Position numbers and translations under genes: made by a program | The notes under the pieces: generated by a model | Told to the model about the DNA's origin: nothing | The model's input: only the letters and a program-made list of their open reading frames with translations | The model's database searches: none | Source of the DNA: Streptomyces chartreusis | GTDB lineage: Bacteria > Actinomycetota > Actinomycetes > Streptomycetales > Streptomycetaceae | Length of the DNA stretch: 64,000 nt | Assembly (NCBI RefSeq): GCF_008704715.1 | Contig: NZ_CP023689.1 | Span: forward strand, 3,100,001-3,164,000 | Direction of reading: 5' to 3' | Shown: one piece after another, positions 1-8,080 of the stretch | Layout: the number at the start of each line of letters is the position of its first letter | How positions within the stretch are numbered: position 1 is the first letter of the stretch

Positions 1-294
1 TTCATGTGGGACGACCTGGTACGCGGCGCCATCGGCGCGATCGTCCTGGTGGACACCCGACGTCTCGCCGACTGCTTCCCCGCGGTCGACTACTTCGAGA
101 ATTCGGGTCTCCCCTTCGTGATCGCCCTGAACGGCTTCGACGGCAACCAGCCGTACAACCCGGACGAGGTCCGTGAGGCCCTCCAGATCGGCCCCGACAC
201 CCCGATCATCACGACCGACGCCCGCCACCGCGCGGACGCGAAGTCGGCCCTGATCACCCTGGTCGAACACGCCTTGATGGCCCGCCTGCGCTAG
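1..294 (+). CDS. cvnD: CvnD-like conservon GTP-binding protein, C-terminal part
   Basis: Only the last 97 or so residues lie in the window; the reading frame is open from base 1 and ends at a TAG. The segment matches the C-terminal half of the small Ras/MglA-like GTPases (CvnD) encoded last in Streptomyces conservons: it has VLVDTRRLADCFPAVDYFE, the LNGFDG stretch in the position of the guanine-specificity loop, and the terminal TTDARHRADAKSALITLVEH. CvnD proteins act with the CvnA sensor kinase and CvnB/CvnC at the membrane. The remaining conservon genes should lie to the left. Family assignment is by recognition; the nucleotide-binding P-loop is outside the window. Confidence 0.8.
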   Translation, partial: FMWDDLVRGAIGAIVLVDTRRLADCFPAVDYFENSGLPFVIALNGFDGNQPYNPDEVREALQIGPDTPIITTDARHRADAKSALITLVEHALMARLR

Positions 295-324
295 CGGCCC
301 CCCTCTCCGGCCCGTTTCGGTCGC

Positions 325-358
325 GGCCCTCGTTCCTCCTGCGGGAGGGACGGGGGCC
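325..358 (+). terminator. Hairpin terminator after cvnD
   Basis: A 15-bp stem with two G-T wobbles (ggccctcgttcctcc / ggagggacgggggcc) starts about 30 bases after the cvnD stop. No clear T-run follows, as is common for Streptomyces terminators. Confidence 0.5.
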
Positions 359-489
359 GTTCGCCGTTCGTGGGCAGGGCCCGTCCGGCGCGCTCGATGC
401 CCTCTCTGCGGGCCGACCTGACGGGCCGTGAGGAAATGGGCCGCGAGTCCTCCGCGATGCGCGTGGCGGCCCCTCTGCGGGCGGGACGC

Positions 490-530
490 ACCACGGCCCC
501 GCTCTCCCTCGGGGAGAGCGGGGCCGTGGT
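490..530 (-). terminator. Strong hairpin terminator after accE
   Basis: A perfect stem of about 18 bp (accacggccccgctctcc paired with its complement) with a very short loop sits 13 bases past the accE stop on the minus strand. It faces the cvnD terminator, so the 295-542 gap is a convergent termination zone with no gene seen. Confidence 0.75.
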
Positions 531-542
531 GACCGGCAGATG

Positions 543-734
543 TCAGCGCCAGCTGTGCGGGGCGCGGAAGCCCGGCTCGCGTTCCAGGCGGCGCCAGCCC
601 GCCTTCGGGCGGCCTCGGTGGGTCGGCGCGGCGGTGGGCCGGGCGGCGGCGCGGGCCAGGAGGATCGCCGTGATGGCGGCGACTTCCTCGGGCTCGGCGT
701 GGCCCTTCTCGACGCGGATATCAGGGAGGTTCAT
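543..734 (-). CDS. accE: Acyl-CoA carboxylase epsilon subunit
   Basis: A 63-residue protein. The epsilon subunit is a small actinobacterial-specific protein that binds the carboxyltransferase beta core and stimulates propionyl/acetyl-CoA carboxylation. The sequence shows the usual pattern: a short N-terminal stretch with VEKGHAEPEEVAAITAILLARAA (the helix that contacts the beta subunit), then a basic tail ending in W-R-x-L-E-R and FRAPHSW. It lies 46 bp downstream of the beta-subunit gene on the same strand, the standard arrangement, and the gene pair ends at the hairpin at 490-530. The low overall conservation of epsilon subunits is the main limit, but length, context and motif agree. Confidence 0.88.
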   Translation of the reverse strand: MNLPDIRVEKGHAEPEEVAAITAILLARAAARPTAAPTHRGRPKAGWRRLEREPGFRAPHSWR

Positions 735-780
735 GGGTGTCAGTCTCCGTGAGAGAGGTTTCCGCAGTGGTACCGGTGGG

Positions 781-2364
781 TTACTGCGGGGGGTTGCCGT
801 GCTTGCGGGACGGCAGGTCGGCGTGCTTGGTGTGCAGCATCGCCAGGGAGCGGACCAGGACTTCGCGGGTCTCGGCGGGGTCGATCACGTCGTCCACCAG
901 GCCGCGCTCGGCCGCGTAGTACGGGTGCATGAGCTCGGACTTGTACTCCTTGACCATGCGCGCCCGCATGACCTCGGGGTCCTCGGCCTCGGCGATCTGC
1001 CGGCGGAAGATGACGTTGGCCGCGCCTTCCGCGCCCATCACGGCGATCTCGTTGGTCGGCCAGGCATAGGTGAGGTCCGCACCGATGGACTGGCTGTCCA
1101 TGACGATGTAGGCACCTCCGTACGCCTTGCGCAGGATGAGCGAGATCCGCGGCACCGTCGCGTTGCAGTAGGCGTAGAGGAGCTTCGCGCCGTGCCGGAT
1201 GATGCCGCCGTGCTCCTGGTCGACACCGGGAAGGAACCCGGGGACGTCCAGGAAGGTGACGATCGGAATGTTAAAAGCGTCACACATCTGGACAAAGCGC
1301 GCAGCTTTTTCCGACGCCTCGATGTCGAGGACACCCGCGAGGGACTGCGGCTGGTTGGCCACGATGCCGACGACCTGGCCGTCGAGCCGGGCGAGGGCGC
1401 AGATGATGTTGCGCGCCCAGCGCTCGTGGACCTCGAGGTACTCGCCGTCGTCGACGATCTCCTCGATGACCTTGGCCATGTCGTAGGGACGGTTGCCGTC
1501 CGCCGGGACCAGGTCGAGGAGCACCTCGCTGCGGCGGTCGGGCGCGTCCGTGGACTCCGCGCGGGGCGGGTTCTCACGGTTGTTCTGCGGGAGGAGCGAG
1601 AGGAGGTAGCGGACCTCCGCGATGCACGTCTCCTCGTCGTCGTAAGCGAAGTGGCAGACGCCGGAGGTCTCGGCGTGCACGTCGGCGCCGCCCAGGCCGT
1701 TCTGGGTGATCTCCTCGCCCGTCACGGCCTTGACCACGTCCGGGCCGGTGATGAACATCTGCGAGGTCTCGCGGACCATGAACACGAAGTCCGTGAGGGC
1801 CGGCGAGTACGCAGCGCCGCCCGCGCAGGGGCCGAGCATGACCGAGATCTGCGGGATGACGCCGGACGCCTTGGTGTTGCGCTGGAAGATGCCGCCGTAG
1901 CCGGCGAGCGCCGAGACGCCCTCCTGGATACGGGCGCCGGCGCCGTCGTTGAGGGAGACCAGCGGCGCACCGGCCGCGATGGCCATGTCCATGATCTTGT
2001 GGATCTTCGTGGCGTGGGCCTCGCCCAGCGCGCCGCCGAAGATCCGGAAGTCGTGGGCGTACACGAAGACCGTGCGGCCCTCGACCGTGCCCCAGCCGGT
2101 GATGACACCGTCGGTGTACGGCTTCTTGGCTTCCAGGCCGAATCCGACCGCGCGGTGCCGGCGCAGCTGCTCGACCTCCCGGAAGGTACCCGGGTCCAGG
2201 AGCAGCTCGATGCGCTCCCGGGCGGTCAGCTTGCCCTTGGCGTGCTGCGCCGCGGTCGCCTTCTCGCTCGGGCCGGCCAGCGCCTGCGCACGGATCTCGT
2301 GCAGCTCGGCCGTCCGCCCGCGGGCGTCGATCGGCTCACCCGGTGCCTCATCCAAAACGGTCAT
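781..2364 (-). CDS. pccB: Propionyl-CoA carboxylase beta (carboxyltransferase) subunit
   Basis: A 527-residue biotin-dependent carboxyltransferase, the normal length. It transfers CO2 from carboxybiotin (on the separate alpha/BCCP subunit) to propionyl-CoA, giving methylmalonyl-CoA, an extender unit for polyketides and fatty acids. Visible landmarks are the N-terminal KLTARERIELLLDPGTF, the first oxyanion Gly pair in IQEGVSALAGYGGIF, the GPCAGGAAYSPALTDF segment, and the C-terminal FLDVPGFLPG and KAYGGAYIVM segments. The alpha subunit is not nearby. Substrate (propionyl versus acetyl) depends on a specificity residue not scored here; the name follows the accE-linked Streptomyces orthologue. 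Start ATG has an AAGG ribosome site. Confidence 0.92.
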   Translation of the reverse strand: MTVLDEAPGEPIDARGRTAELHEIRAQALAGPSEKATAAQHAKGKLTARERIELLLDPGTFREVEQLRRHRAVGFGLEAKKPYTDGVITGWGTVEGRTVFVYAHDFRIFGGALGEAHATKIHKIMDMAIAAGAPLVSLNDGAGARIQEGVSALAGYGGIFQRNTKASGVIPQISVMLGPCAGGAAYSPALTDFVFMVRETSQMFITGPDVVKAVTGEEITQNGLGGADVHAETSGVCHFAYDDEETCIAEVRYLLSLLPQNNRENPPRAESTDAPDRRSEVLLDLVPADGNRPYDMAKVIEEIVDDGEYLEVHERWARNIICALARLDGQVVGIVANQPQSLAGVLDIEASEKAARFVQMCDAFNIPIVTFLDVPGFLPGVDQEHGGIIRHGAKLLYAYCNATVPRISLILRKAYGGAYIVMDSQSIGADLTYAWPTNEIAVMGAEGAANVIFRRQIAEAEDPEVMRARMVKEYKSELMHPYYAAERGLVDDVIDPAETREVLVRSLAMLHTKHADLPSRKHGNPPQ

Positions 2365-2518
2365 GTAGCGACCTTACGAAGGACGCGCGCGAAAGCGAGC
2401 CGTTGACTCCGTACAGTCTCCGGACCCATTTCCTGGTGCCACTGAACAGAACCCTGACCGCATGCAGCCTTTCCGACTGCTCAGAGGGCGTCCGCGTTGT
2501 GGAGGTCGCACAAAGCCG

Positions 2519-4840
2519 TCACGCGAGAGCCACCTCACATCGATGGGTCGCACATACCATCCCCGGAGTGACGCGGACGCGCAGTCGGCGTCCTGTCGCG
2601 AGGATCTCGACCGACTCGTCCGCCCGCAGGATCCGTCGTACGGGATGGTCCCAGACGATCTCCAGCGGCTCGCCGGTGCGCGGCGGCTCGCTCACGCAGA
2701 GCGTAGCGGTACGGCCCCGGCGCCGGAGCAGCACACTCGCGCCCGCGGAGGCGGTGAGGTCACCGGCCGTGCCCGGCTGCCAGAAGTTCGCGGCCGTCAG
2801 CCCCAGGGAGGGGACACGGACCGCCTGGCGGCCGGCGTCGTTGGCGAGGACCGACAGCCATGTCCGGTCGGCGGCACGGGCGGCCACCTCCGCGCGGCGG
2901 GCGCCGGGCATGAGCAGATAGACGTAGGCCGCGTCCGTCGGGTCGGTGCCGTGCTCCAGCCACAGGGTCTGCCAGCGGCGGGTGCGGCGCTCGATGGTGC
3001 TGGTGGTGTTGATGTCGGCCCAGGCGCCGGTGCGCTCCTCGCGCAGGGTGCGCAGTTCGCCGTACGGCACCACCCAGCCGCCGTGGCCGGCGAGGTGGGC
3101 CCAGCCGGGGCCGCGCAGCAGGGCCTGGGTGCCGTTCTCCCCCAGGTTGCGGTTGTCGACGACGGTCTCGACGGGCACGCCGTCCGTGCAGGTGATCCCG
3201 GCGCCCAGGCAGATCACGGCGTCCGCGGCGCAGAACCACGACTTGCGGGCCTCCAGCGTCGACCCCAGCCCCTTGAGGTGCTGTCCGATCGCCGCGTACT
3301 CGCCGTCGGTGGTGCCGCCGACCCATCGCACGGCGGGCTTGGGCGCACCCCACTCGCCGCCGGCCCTGTCGGGGAGGCGGCGGGTGGAGACGGTCGTGCC
3401 GGGCAGGCGGTACCAGTCGACGGTCGGCCAGTACCAGTCCGTGTACTGATCGCCCGTGCCGTCGGCCCACCAGGAGAGCATTCCGGCGCCGGTGTGCCAG
3501 CCGCGCGGGTTCTCGCCGTTGCCGCACTCGTAGTGGGCGATGCGGTCGCTCGCCATGGCGATGTTCGCGACGAAGCGCGGGCGGCGGTGCACCGCCCTGT
3601 CCATCGCGGCGAAGAGGTGGTGGCCGACGGGTTCGGCGGCCGCGGGAACCGGCGACTCGGCGACGGCGTGCAGGCGGGCGAGGTCGGCGACGTCGAACTG
3701 ACGAGCCGTCAGGATCGGCGTGACGGTGTCCCGTTGGATCCAGCCCTTGACCCTGCCGTACCAGCGCTCGCGCTCCGCCGCGCTCGCGCCGTCCGCGAGC
3801 AGTGCGATCGCGGCGATGATGCCCTGTCCGTGGTAGTGGTCGCTGCGCATCACCTGCCGGTCGTCGCTCTTGAGGTAACCCCGGCTGATCGCACGGCCGT
3901 TGACGGCGTCCAGCACCAGACCGTCGTGGATGAGGGGCGCGTAGGCCCGCTCGACGCTGTCGAGGACGATCTGCCGGTTCGGGTCGGTCACCTCCCACTC
4001 GGATCCGGCGAGCAGCGCGAAGAGCCGGCCGAGGCCGTCGAGGAGGACCTGGCCGTAGGTGCCGGAGTAGGCGACCCAGGTGTGCTGGACGAAGGAGCCG
4101 TCGGCGTAGAGGCCGTCGCCCCTGGTGACGTACGGGAAGACCGGGGAGAGCGCGTCCCGGGCGAGTGCGATCTTCGCCGGGGTGCGGCCGAGGACGCCGC
4201 GCAGGGCGACGCTGCGGCACAGGTCGACGCGGTTGGCCCCGGTGGAGGTGCCGGAGTAGTCGGTGAGCATCGCGTCGGGGATGAAGTGGTCGACGGCCGC
4301 GCAGGCTGCGGCGATGCGGTCTTCGCCGAGGTGGTCGTACAGCGCCGCCGTGATGTCGGTCAGCAGGCGGGGGCTGCCGATCTGCCACTCCCACCAGTTG
4401 CCGTAGCGGGTGGTGGAGGGGTTGTAGACGGTGGTGGAGAGGTGGTCGAGGCCGCGCAGGATGTCGGCGAGCAGGCCGAGGTCGGCGGTGGAGCCGGTGC
4501 CCTGCCGGCTGTAGGCCTGGGTCATCGTCCACAGGCGGCCGTAGCTCTGGGTGATGCCGGCGGGCGGGTCGAAGGGGTGACCGGGCCACAGCGAGTTCGG
4601 GGCGGGGGCCATCGTGGCGCGGAAGCCGCGCGCGAGGGTGCCGGTCTCCGCGAGGCGGGAGGCGTACGGCTCCGTCGCCGGGTCGTAACCGGTGCCGAGG
4701 GCGATGTCGAGCCAGCGCAGGCGGAGCCCGTCGTAGGGGTCGGAGTCCGCCGCGCGGGCCGGGGTTCCGGCGGCCTGGGCGAAGGTCGCGGTGAGGGCGG
4801 CGGCGTACAGGAAGGCACGGCGCGTCGGAGTCATGTCCAT
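2519..4840 (-). CDS. Exported polysaccharide lyase family 8 (hyaluronate/xanthan/chondroitin lyase-like)
   Basis: A 773-residue enzyme that cleaves uronic-acid polysaccharides by beta-elimination. The N-terminus TPTRRAFLYAAALTATFAQA is a Tat signal with an RRxFL motif, so it is probably secreted folded. The catalytic triad of PL8 lyases is present: N203 (TGANRVDL), H253 and Y262 (HTWVAYSGTY). The 50- and 9-residue spacings match streptococcal hyaluronate lyase. NWWEWQIG at 148-155 is the aromatic patch that positions the chain. The alpha/alpha-barrel half is followed by beta-sandwich domains. Which polysaccharide is used (hyaluronan, chondroitin or xanthan) cannot be told. It is monocistronic; an internal ATG two codons in is an equally possible start. 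Confidence 0.88.
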   Translation of the reverse strand: MDMTPTRRAFLYAAALTATFAQAAGTPARAADSDPYDGLRLRWLDIALGTGYDPATEPYASRLAETGTLARGFRATMAPAPNSLWPGHPFDPPAGITQSYGRLWTMTQAYSRQGTGSTADLGLLADILRGLDHLSTTVYNPSTTRYGNWWEWQIGSPRLLTDITAALYDHLGEDRIAAACAAVDHFIPDAMLTDYSGTSTGANRVDLCRSVALRGVLGRTPAKIALARDALSPVFPYVTRGDGLYADGSFVQHTWVAYSGTYGQVLLDGLGRLFALLAGSEWEVTDPNRQIVLDSVERAYAPLIHDGLVLDAVNGRAISRGYLKSDDRQVMRSDHYHGQGIIAAIALLADGASAAERERWYGRVKGWIQRDTVTPILTARQFDVADLARLHAVAESPVPAAAEPVGHHLFAAMDRAVHRRPRFVANIAMASDRIAHYECGNGENPRGWHTGAGMLSWWADGTGDQYTDWYWPTVDWYRLPGTTVSTRRLPDRAGGEWGAPKPAVRWVGGTTDGEYAAIGQHLKGLGSTLEARKSWFCAADAVICLGAGITCTDGVPVETVVDNRNLGENGTQALLRGPGWAHLAGHGGWVVPYGELRTLREERTGAWADINTTSTIERRTRRWQTLWLEHGTDPTDAAYVYLLMPGARRAEVAARAADRTWLSVLANDAGRQAVRVPSLGLTAANFWQPGTAGDLTASAGASVLLRRRGRTATLCVSEPPRTGEPLEIVWDHPVRRILRADESVEILATGRRLRVRVTPGMVCATHRCEVALA

Positions 4841-4888
4841 GACCTATCACGTGACGGCGGGTAACTCCACCGACACACCCCAGAAGAT

Positions 4889-4947
4889 GTTGAAAGCTGA
4901 ACGGAATAGGTCTACGGTGGTCCGCGTTGAGTAGTTCAAGATTCAAC
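4889..4947. promoter_or_regulatory. Divergent PL8/yceI promoter region with TTGA/TCAA repeats
   Basis: Two related motifs occur between the divergent genes: gttgaaagctgaac at 4889-4902 and gttgagtagttcaagattcaac at 4926-4947. The second has GTTGA and TCAAC half sites 12 bases apart. This resembles a MarR-type operator, but no MarR gene is adjacent, so this is only a candidate. Confidence 0.3.
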
Positions 4948-4969
4948 ATCACCTCCCGAGGAGCACACC

Positions 4970-5581
4970 ATGGGCATCTTCAACCGCAAGGACACCGCCG
5001 ACACCGCCACCGCGACCGCTGCCGCCGTCGTCAGCCCCGACCTGGCCGCGCTGACCGGTGAGTACACGATCGACCCGGCGCACTCCACGATCGGCTTCGT
5101 CGCGCGGCACGCCATGGTCACCAACGTCAAGGGCAAATTCCTCGACTTCAGCGGCTCGCTGCACCTGGACGGCAGCGACCCCTCGGCGTCGACCGCGTCC
5201 CTCGACATCAAGATGGACAGCATCGACACCGGTTCCGCGGACCGTGACGGCCACCTCAAGAGCGCGGACTTCTTCAAGATCGAGGAGTTCCCGACGATGA
5301 CCTTCCGCTCCACCAAGGCGGAGGCCCTCGGCGGTGACGACTACCGCATCACCGGCGACCTGGAGATCCTCGGCACCACCAAGTCGATCACCATCGACCT
5401 CGAGTTCAACGGCGCCGCGAAGGACCCGTTCGGCAACGAGCGCGTCGGCTTCGAGGGCAAGGCGGAGATCCTGCGCTCCGAGTGGGGCCTGACCTGGAAC
5501 GCCGCGCTGGAGACGGGCGGCGTGCTGGTCTCCGACAAGATCAAGCTGAACTTCGACATCTCGGCGATCCGGAACGCGTGA
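4970..5581 (+). CDS. YceI family lipocalin-like protein
   Basis: A 203-residue protein with the YceI beta-barrel fold, which binds polyisoprenoid or other long amphiphilic lipids in homologues. The conserved core begins at about residue 25 with LTGEYTIDPAHSTIGFVARHAMVTNVKGKF, followed by DGHLKSADFFKIEEFPTMTFRST and the C-terminal ISTSITIDLEF-like and GLTWNAALETGGVLVSDKIKLN strands. No signal peptide is visible, unlike proteobacterial YceI; the N-terminus is a charged, Ala/Thr-rich tail, so it is probably cytoplasmic. A GAGGAG ribosome site precedes the ATG. It is divergent from the lyase gene and ends at a strong bidirectional hairpin. Biological role unknown. Confidence 0.88.
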   Translation: MGIFNRKDTADTATATAAAVVSPDLAALTGEYTIDPAHSTIGFVARHAMVTNVKGKFLDFSGSLHLDGSDPSASTASLDIKMDSIDTGSADRDGHLKSADFFKIEEFPTMTFRSTKAEALGGDDYRITGDLEILGTTKSITIDLEFNGAAKDPFGNERVGFEGKAEILRSEWGLTWNAALETGGVLVSDKIKLNFDISAIRNA

Positions 5582-5596
5582 CGCCACGCACCCCTC

Positions 5597-5631
5597 GAAG
5601 CGCCGGTGAGCAGCACGCTCACCGGCGCTTC
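5597..5631. terminator. Bidirectional terminator between yceI and ydeI-like genes
   Basis: A perfect 14-bp stem (gaagcgccggtgag / ctcaccggcgcttc) with a 7-base loop serves both convergent genes. It overlaps the last codons of the minus-strand gene. Confidence 0.8.
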
Positions 5632-6188
5632 GCCATGTCCCGCACGATCGCGGCGACCCGGGCCGCCCGGCCGCGTTCGGTCCGGGCCTGCAGAAGGCCG
5701 AGCATGACCTGGTAGCGCTCGGACCTGCCCAGCTTCTCGAAGGCCGCCCCGGCACTGGGGTTCTCCGCCAGCGCCGCCGCGAGCTCGGGCGGGACCTCCG
5801 CCACGGCCTGCGACTCGTACGCCCCCGCCCATCGGCCGTCCGCCTTCGCCGCCGCCACCTCGGCGAGGCCCGCCGGACGCATCCGGCCCTCGGCCACGAG
5901 TTCCGCCACCCGCCGCACATTGACCATCGACCAGACGCTGCCGGGCCGGCGCGGAGTGATCCGCTGGAGGTAGGCCGAGCCGTCGAGCCCCTTGCGCTGC
6001 CCCGTGATCCAGCCGTGGCACAGGGCCACGTCGTTCACCTCGGCGGCGGTGACGGACGGGATCCCCGAGTCCTTCTTGGCAACCTTGATCCAGAGGCCGG
6101 GGTGCGGGGCGGGGTGGCCGGCCAGCCAGGTGTCGAGGGCCTCTGCGGACTCGAAGGCGAGGGGCTGGATGCCGTCGGAGGGGGTCAT
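5619..6188 (-). CDS. YdeI/OmpD-associated family protein
   Basis: A 189-residue protein of the YdeI/OmpD-associated family. It has the conserved N-terminal GLWIKVAKKDSGIPSVTAAEVNDVALCHGWITGQRKGLD and YLQRITPRRPGSVWSMVNVRRV blocks. A C-terminal bacteriocin-protection-like segment of small helices (ELAAALAENPSAGAAFEKL) ends in a basic ARVAAIVRDMAKRR. The family's molecular function is not established; E. coli YdeI has been linked to stress and antimicrobial-peptide resistance. No signal peptide or membrane segment is seen, so it is probably cytoplasmic. It stands alone between convergent yceI and the following TetR gene. Confidence 0.8.
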   Translation of the reverse strand: MTPSDGIQPLAFESAEALDTWLAGHPAPHPGLWIKVAKKDSGIPSVTAAEVNDVALCHGWITGQRKGLDGSAYLQRITPRRPGSVWSMVNVRRVAELVAEGRMRPAGLAEVAAAKADGRWAGAYESQAVAEVPPELAAALAENPSAGAAFEKLGRSERYQVMLGLLQARTERGRAARVAAIVRDMAKRR

Positions 6189-6304
6189 GAGGGCACGTTA
6201 GGCCGGAAAGAGGTCGGATTCGGTCCTAGTTCGTTCGGTCCTGGTTCAGGGCTCGCGCGGCACCGGGAATCGGGCGTGTACGGCATTCAGCAGGCGGTAC
6301 GACC

Positions 6305-6904
6305 TCAGGCTTTGGCCGTCACGGTGTCGAGCAGGGCCGCCGCCTCGTCGCGGGCGTGTGCCACGGGATCCGGGAACACGTTCAGGCCGTGGGCCACGAG
6401 GGCTCCCTCGTGCAGCAGCATCAGCGTCCGGCCCAGACGCTCGGCGTCGTCCGGGGCGATGTCCCGGGCCAGGCCGGTGAACAGCGCGAGCATCCACTCC
6501 TTCTGCCCGGCGATGACCGGGAACGCCGGATGGGACGGGTCGCTGATCTCGGCGTGCGCGTTGACCATGCTGCACCCCTTGGCGCCGAAGCTCGCCGACC
6601 ATGCGCGCGAGGCGTCGAACACCGCCAGGACACGCGCCCGGGGCGTCGCGCGCGCCGCGTCGAGGTACTGGGCGAGGAAGGCCCGCCAGCGCTCGTCCCG
6701 GCCGGCCAGGTACTCCACGACGATCCGCTCCTTGGAGCCGAAGCGGTCGTAGAGGGTCTTCTTGGTCACCCCCGCCTCCGCGGCGATGAGGTCCACGCCG
6801 ACGGCGTGGATGCCGCGCTCGTAGAACAGCCGCTCGGCGGCCTCCAGGACGCGCCGCGCGGCACGCGTCATCGTCACGCGCTGCGGCTGCTCTGCGATGC
6901 CCAT
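6305..6904 (-). CDS. TetR/AcrR family repressor, divergent to EamA transporter
   Basis: A 199-residue regulator. The start chosen gives MGIAEQPQRVTMTRAARRVLEAAERLFYERG; an upstream ATG would read through the operators. The N-terminal helix-turn-helix is clear: GIHAVGVDLIAAEAGVTKKTLYDRFGSKERIV at about residues 29-60. The C-terminal ligand domain carries AKGCSMVNAHAEI, as in regulators of small transporters. It is divergent from the EamA gene 74 bp away. Two near-identical palindromes lie in that gap, so it very probably represses itself and the transporter. The inducer is unknown. Confidence 0.9.
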   Translation of the reverse strand: MGIAEQPQRVTMTRAARRVLEAAERLFYERGIHAVGVDLIAAEAGVTKKTLYDRFGSKERIVVEYLAGRDERWRAFLAQYLDAARATPRARVLAVFDASRAWSASFGAKGCSMVNAHAEISDPSHPAFPVIAGQKEWMLALFTGLARDIAPDDAERLGRTLMLLHEGALVAHGLNVFPDPVAHARDEAAALLDTVTAKA

Positions 6905-6913
6905 GCCGGAAAG

Positions 6914-6963
6914 TATACCGATCTGTATAGTCGAAGGCGGAGCCGGATATACCGATCTGTCTA
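6914..6963. promoter_or_regulatory. Twin TetR operators (ATACCGATCTGTAT type)
   Basis: Two 16-bp boxes, tataccgatctgtata (6914-6929) and tataccgatctgtcta (6948-6963), start 34 bp apart. Each is an imperfect palindrome centred on GATC. They fill the divergent promoter between the TetR and EamA genes and are the likely binding sites of the TetR protein. Confidence 0.75.
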
Positions 6964-6977
6964 CTGGATGTGGTCTC

Positions 6978-7958
6978 GTGAACGCCCTGCTCTCGATCGC
7001 GTTCGTCCTGTGCTGGAGCTCCGGGTTCATCGGGGCGAAACTCGGGGCGGGCAGCGCCGCCGCGGTCACGGTCCTGATGTGGCGGTTCCTGCCGCTCGCC
7101 GTGATCCTGCTCGTCGTCGCCGCCACCCTGGGGCGCGCGTCCTGGCGGGGGCTCGCCGCGCGGGACGTCGTACGGCAGGCCGCGATCGGTGTGCTGTCGC
7201 AGAGCGGCTATCTGCTCACCGTCTACTACGCCATCCAGCTCGGCGTCTCCAGCGGCACCACGGCCCTCATCGACGGCGTCCAGCCGCTGGTCGCCGGGGC
7301 ACTGGCCGGGCCGCTGCTGGGGCAGTACGTCTCACGCAGGCAGTGGCTCGGCCTGTGCCTGGGGGTGGCCGGCGTCGCCCTCGTCACCACGGCCGACGCC
7401 ATGGCCGCGAACGGTGTCGCCGCTTGGGCCTATCTCGTCCCGTTCCTCGGCATGCTCTCGCTGGTGGCGGCCACCTTCCTGGAGAGCCGCTCGCGCACCC
7501 GGGTCGCGCCCGGGGTGGCGCTGACCGTGCACTGCGCCACCAGTGCCGTGCTGTTCACGGTGTTCGCCGTGGCGGCGGGAGCGGCGGCACCGCCCGCCGA
7601 GGCCGGGTTCTGGGCGGCGGTCGTCTGGCTCGTGGTGCTGTCCACCTTCGGCGGGTACGGGCTGTACTGGCTCATCCTGCGCCGCTCCGGGGTGACCAAG
7701 GTCAACGCGCTCATGTTCCTCATGGCTCCGGTCACGGCGGTGTGGGGTGCGGTGATGTTCGGTGAGGCGTTCGGTGTGCAGACCGGCCTCGGCCTGGGCG
7801 TCGGCCTCGCGGCGGTCGCCGTGGTGCAGCGCGACGGCCGCGGCGGTCGCTCGCGGAAAACCGGTCGCTCCCCGCTTCCGGATCCGCATAGCCTGCCCGC
7901 GTGTCCAGCCCCGAAGCCTCAAGACTCCGGCCACCGGCTCTCCGGTGGCTGCTCGTGA
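6978..7958 (+). CDS. EamA/DMT family transporter
   Basis: A 326-residue membrane protein with ten predicted hydrophobic segments in two EamA repeats. The first starts at NALLSIAFVLCWSSGFIGAKL with the typical W-S-S-G-F signature; the second contains GGYGLYWLILRRSGVTKVNALMFLMAPVTAVWG. Drug/metabolite transporters of this type export amino acids, metabolites or toxic compounds. The GTG start at 6978 is chosen because the hydrophobic segment begins right after it and longer versions run into the operator boxes. The last 40 residues are a basic, Pro/Ser-rich tail unlike the family and probably cytoplasmic. Expression is likely controlled by the divergent TetR. Substrate unknown. Confidence 0.85.
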   Translation: MNALLSIAFVLCWSSGFIGAKLGAGSAAAVTVLMWRFLPLAVILLVVAATLGRASWRGLAARDVVRQAAIGVLSQSGYLLTVYYAIQLGVSSGTTALIDGVQPLVAGALAGPLLGQYVSRRQWLGLCLGVAGVALVTTADAMAANGVAAWAYLVPFLGMLSLVAATFLESRSRTRVAPGVALTVHCATSAVLFTVFAVAAGAAAPPAEAGFWAAVVWLVVLSTFGGYGLYWLILRRSGVTKVNALMFLMAPVTAVWGAVMFGEAFGVQTGLGLGVGLAAVAVVQRDGRGGRSRKTGRSPLPDPHSLPACPAPKPQDSGHRLSGGCS

Positions 7959-8080
7959 CGCCGGCCTGACGAGCGTTCTCGCTCGCCCTCGGGCCCGCCC
8001 GCTTCCGGGCTCACTCCGCCGCCGGACGGCCGCTTCGACGTGCCGTTTTCGACCTCGACTTCGGGTTGCGGAGTTTCTTC

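Noticed and set aside
2343..4864. Long open frames on the plus strand opposite pccB and the polysaccharide lyase.
   Set aside because: They are shadows of high-GC codon structure; the minus-strand frames carry full enzyme motifs and the plus-strand proteins are low-complexity Gly/Ala/Arg/Val.
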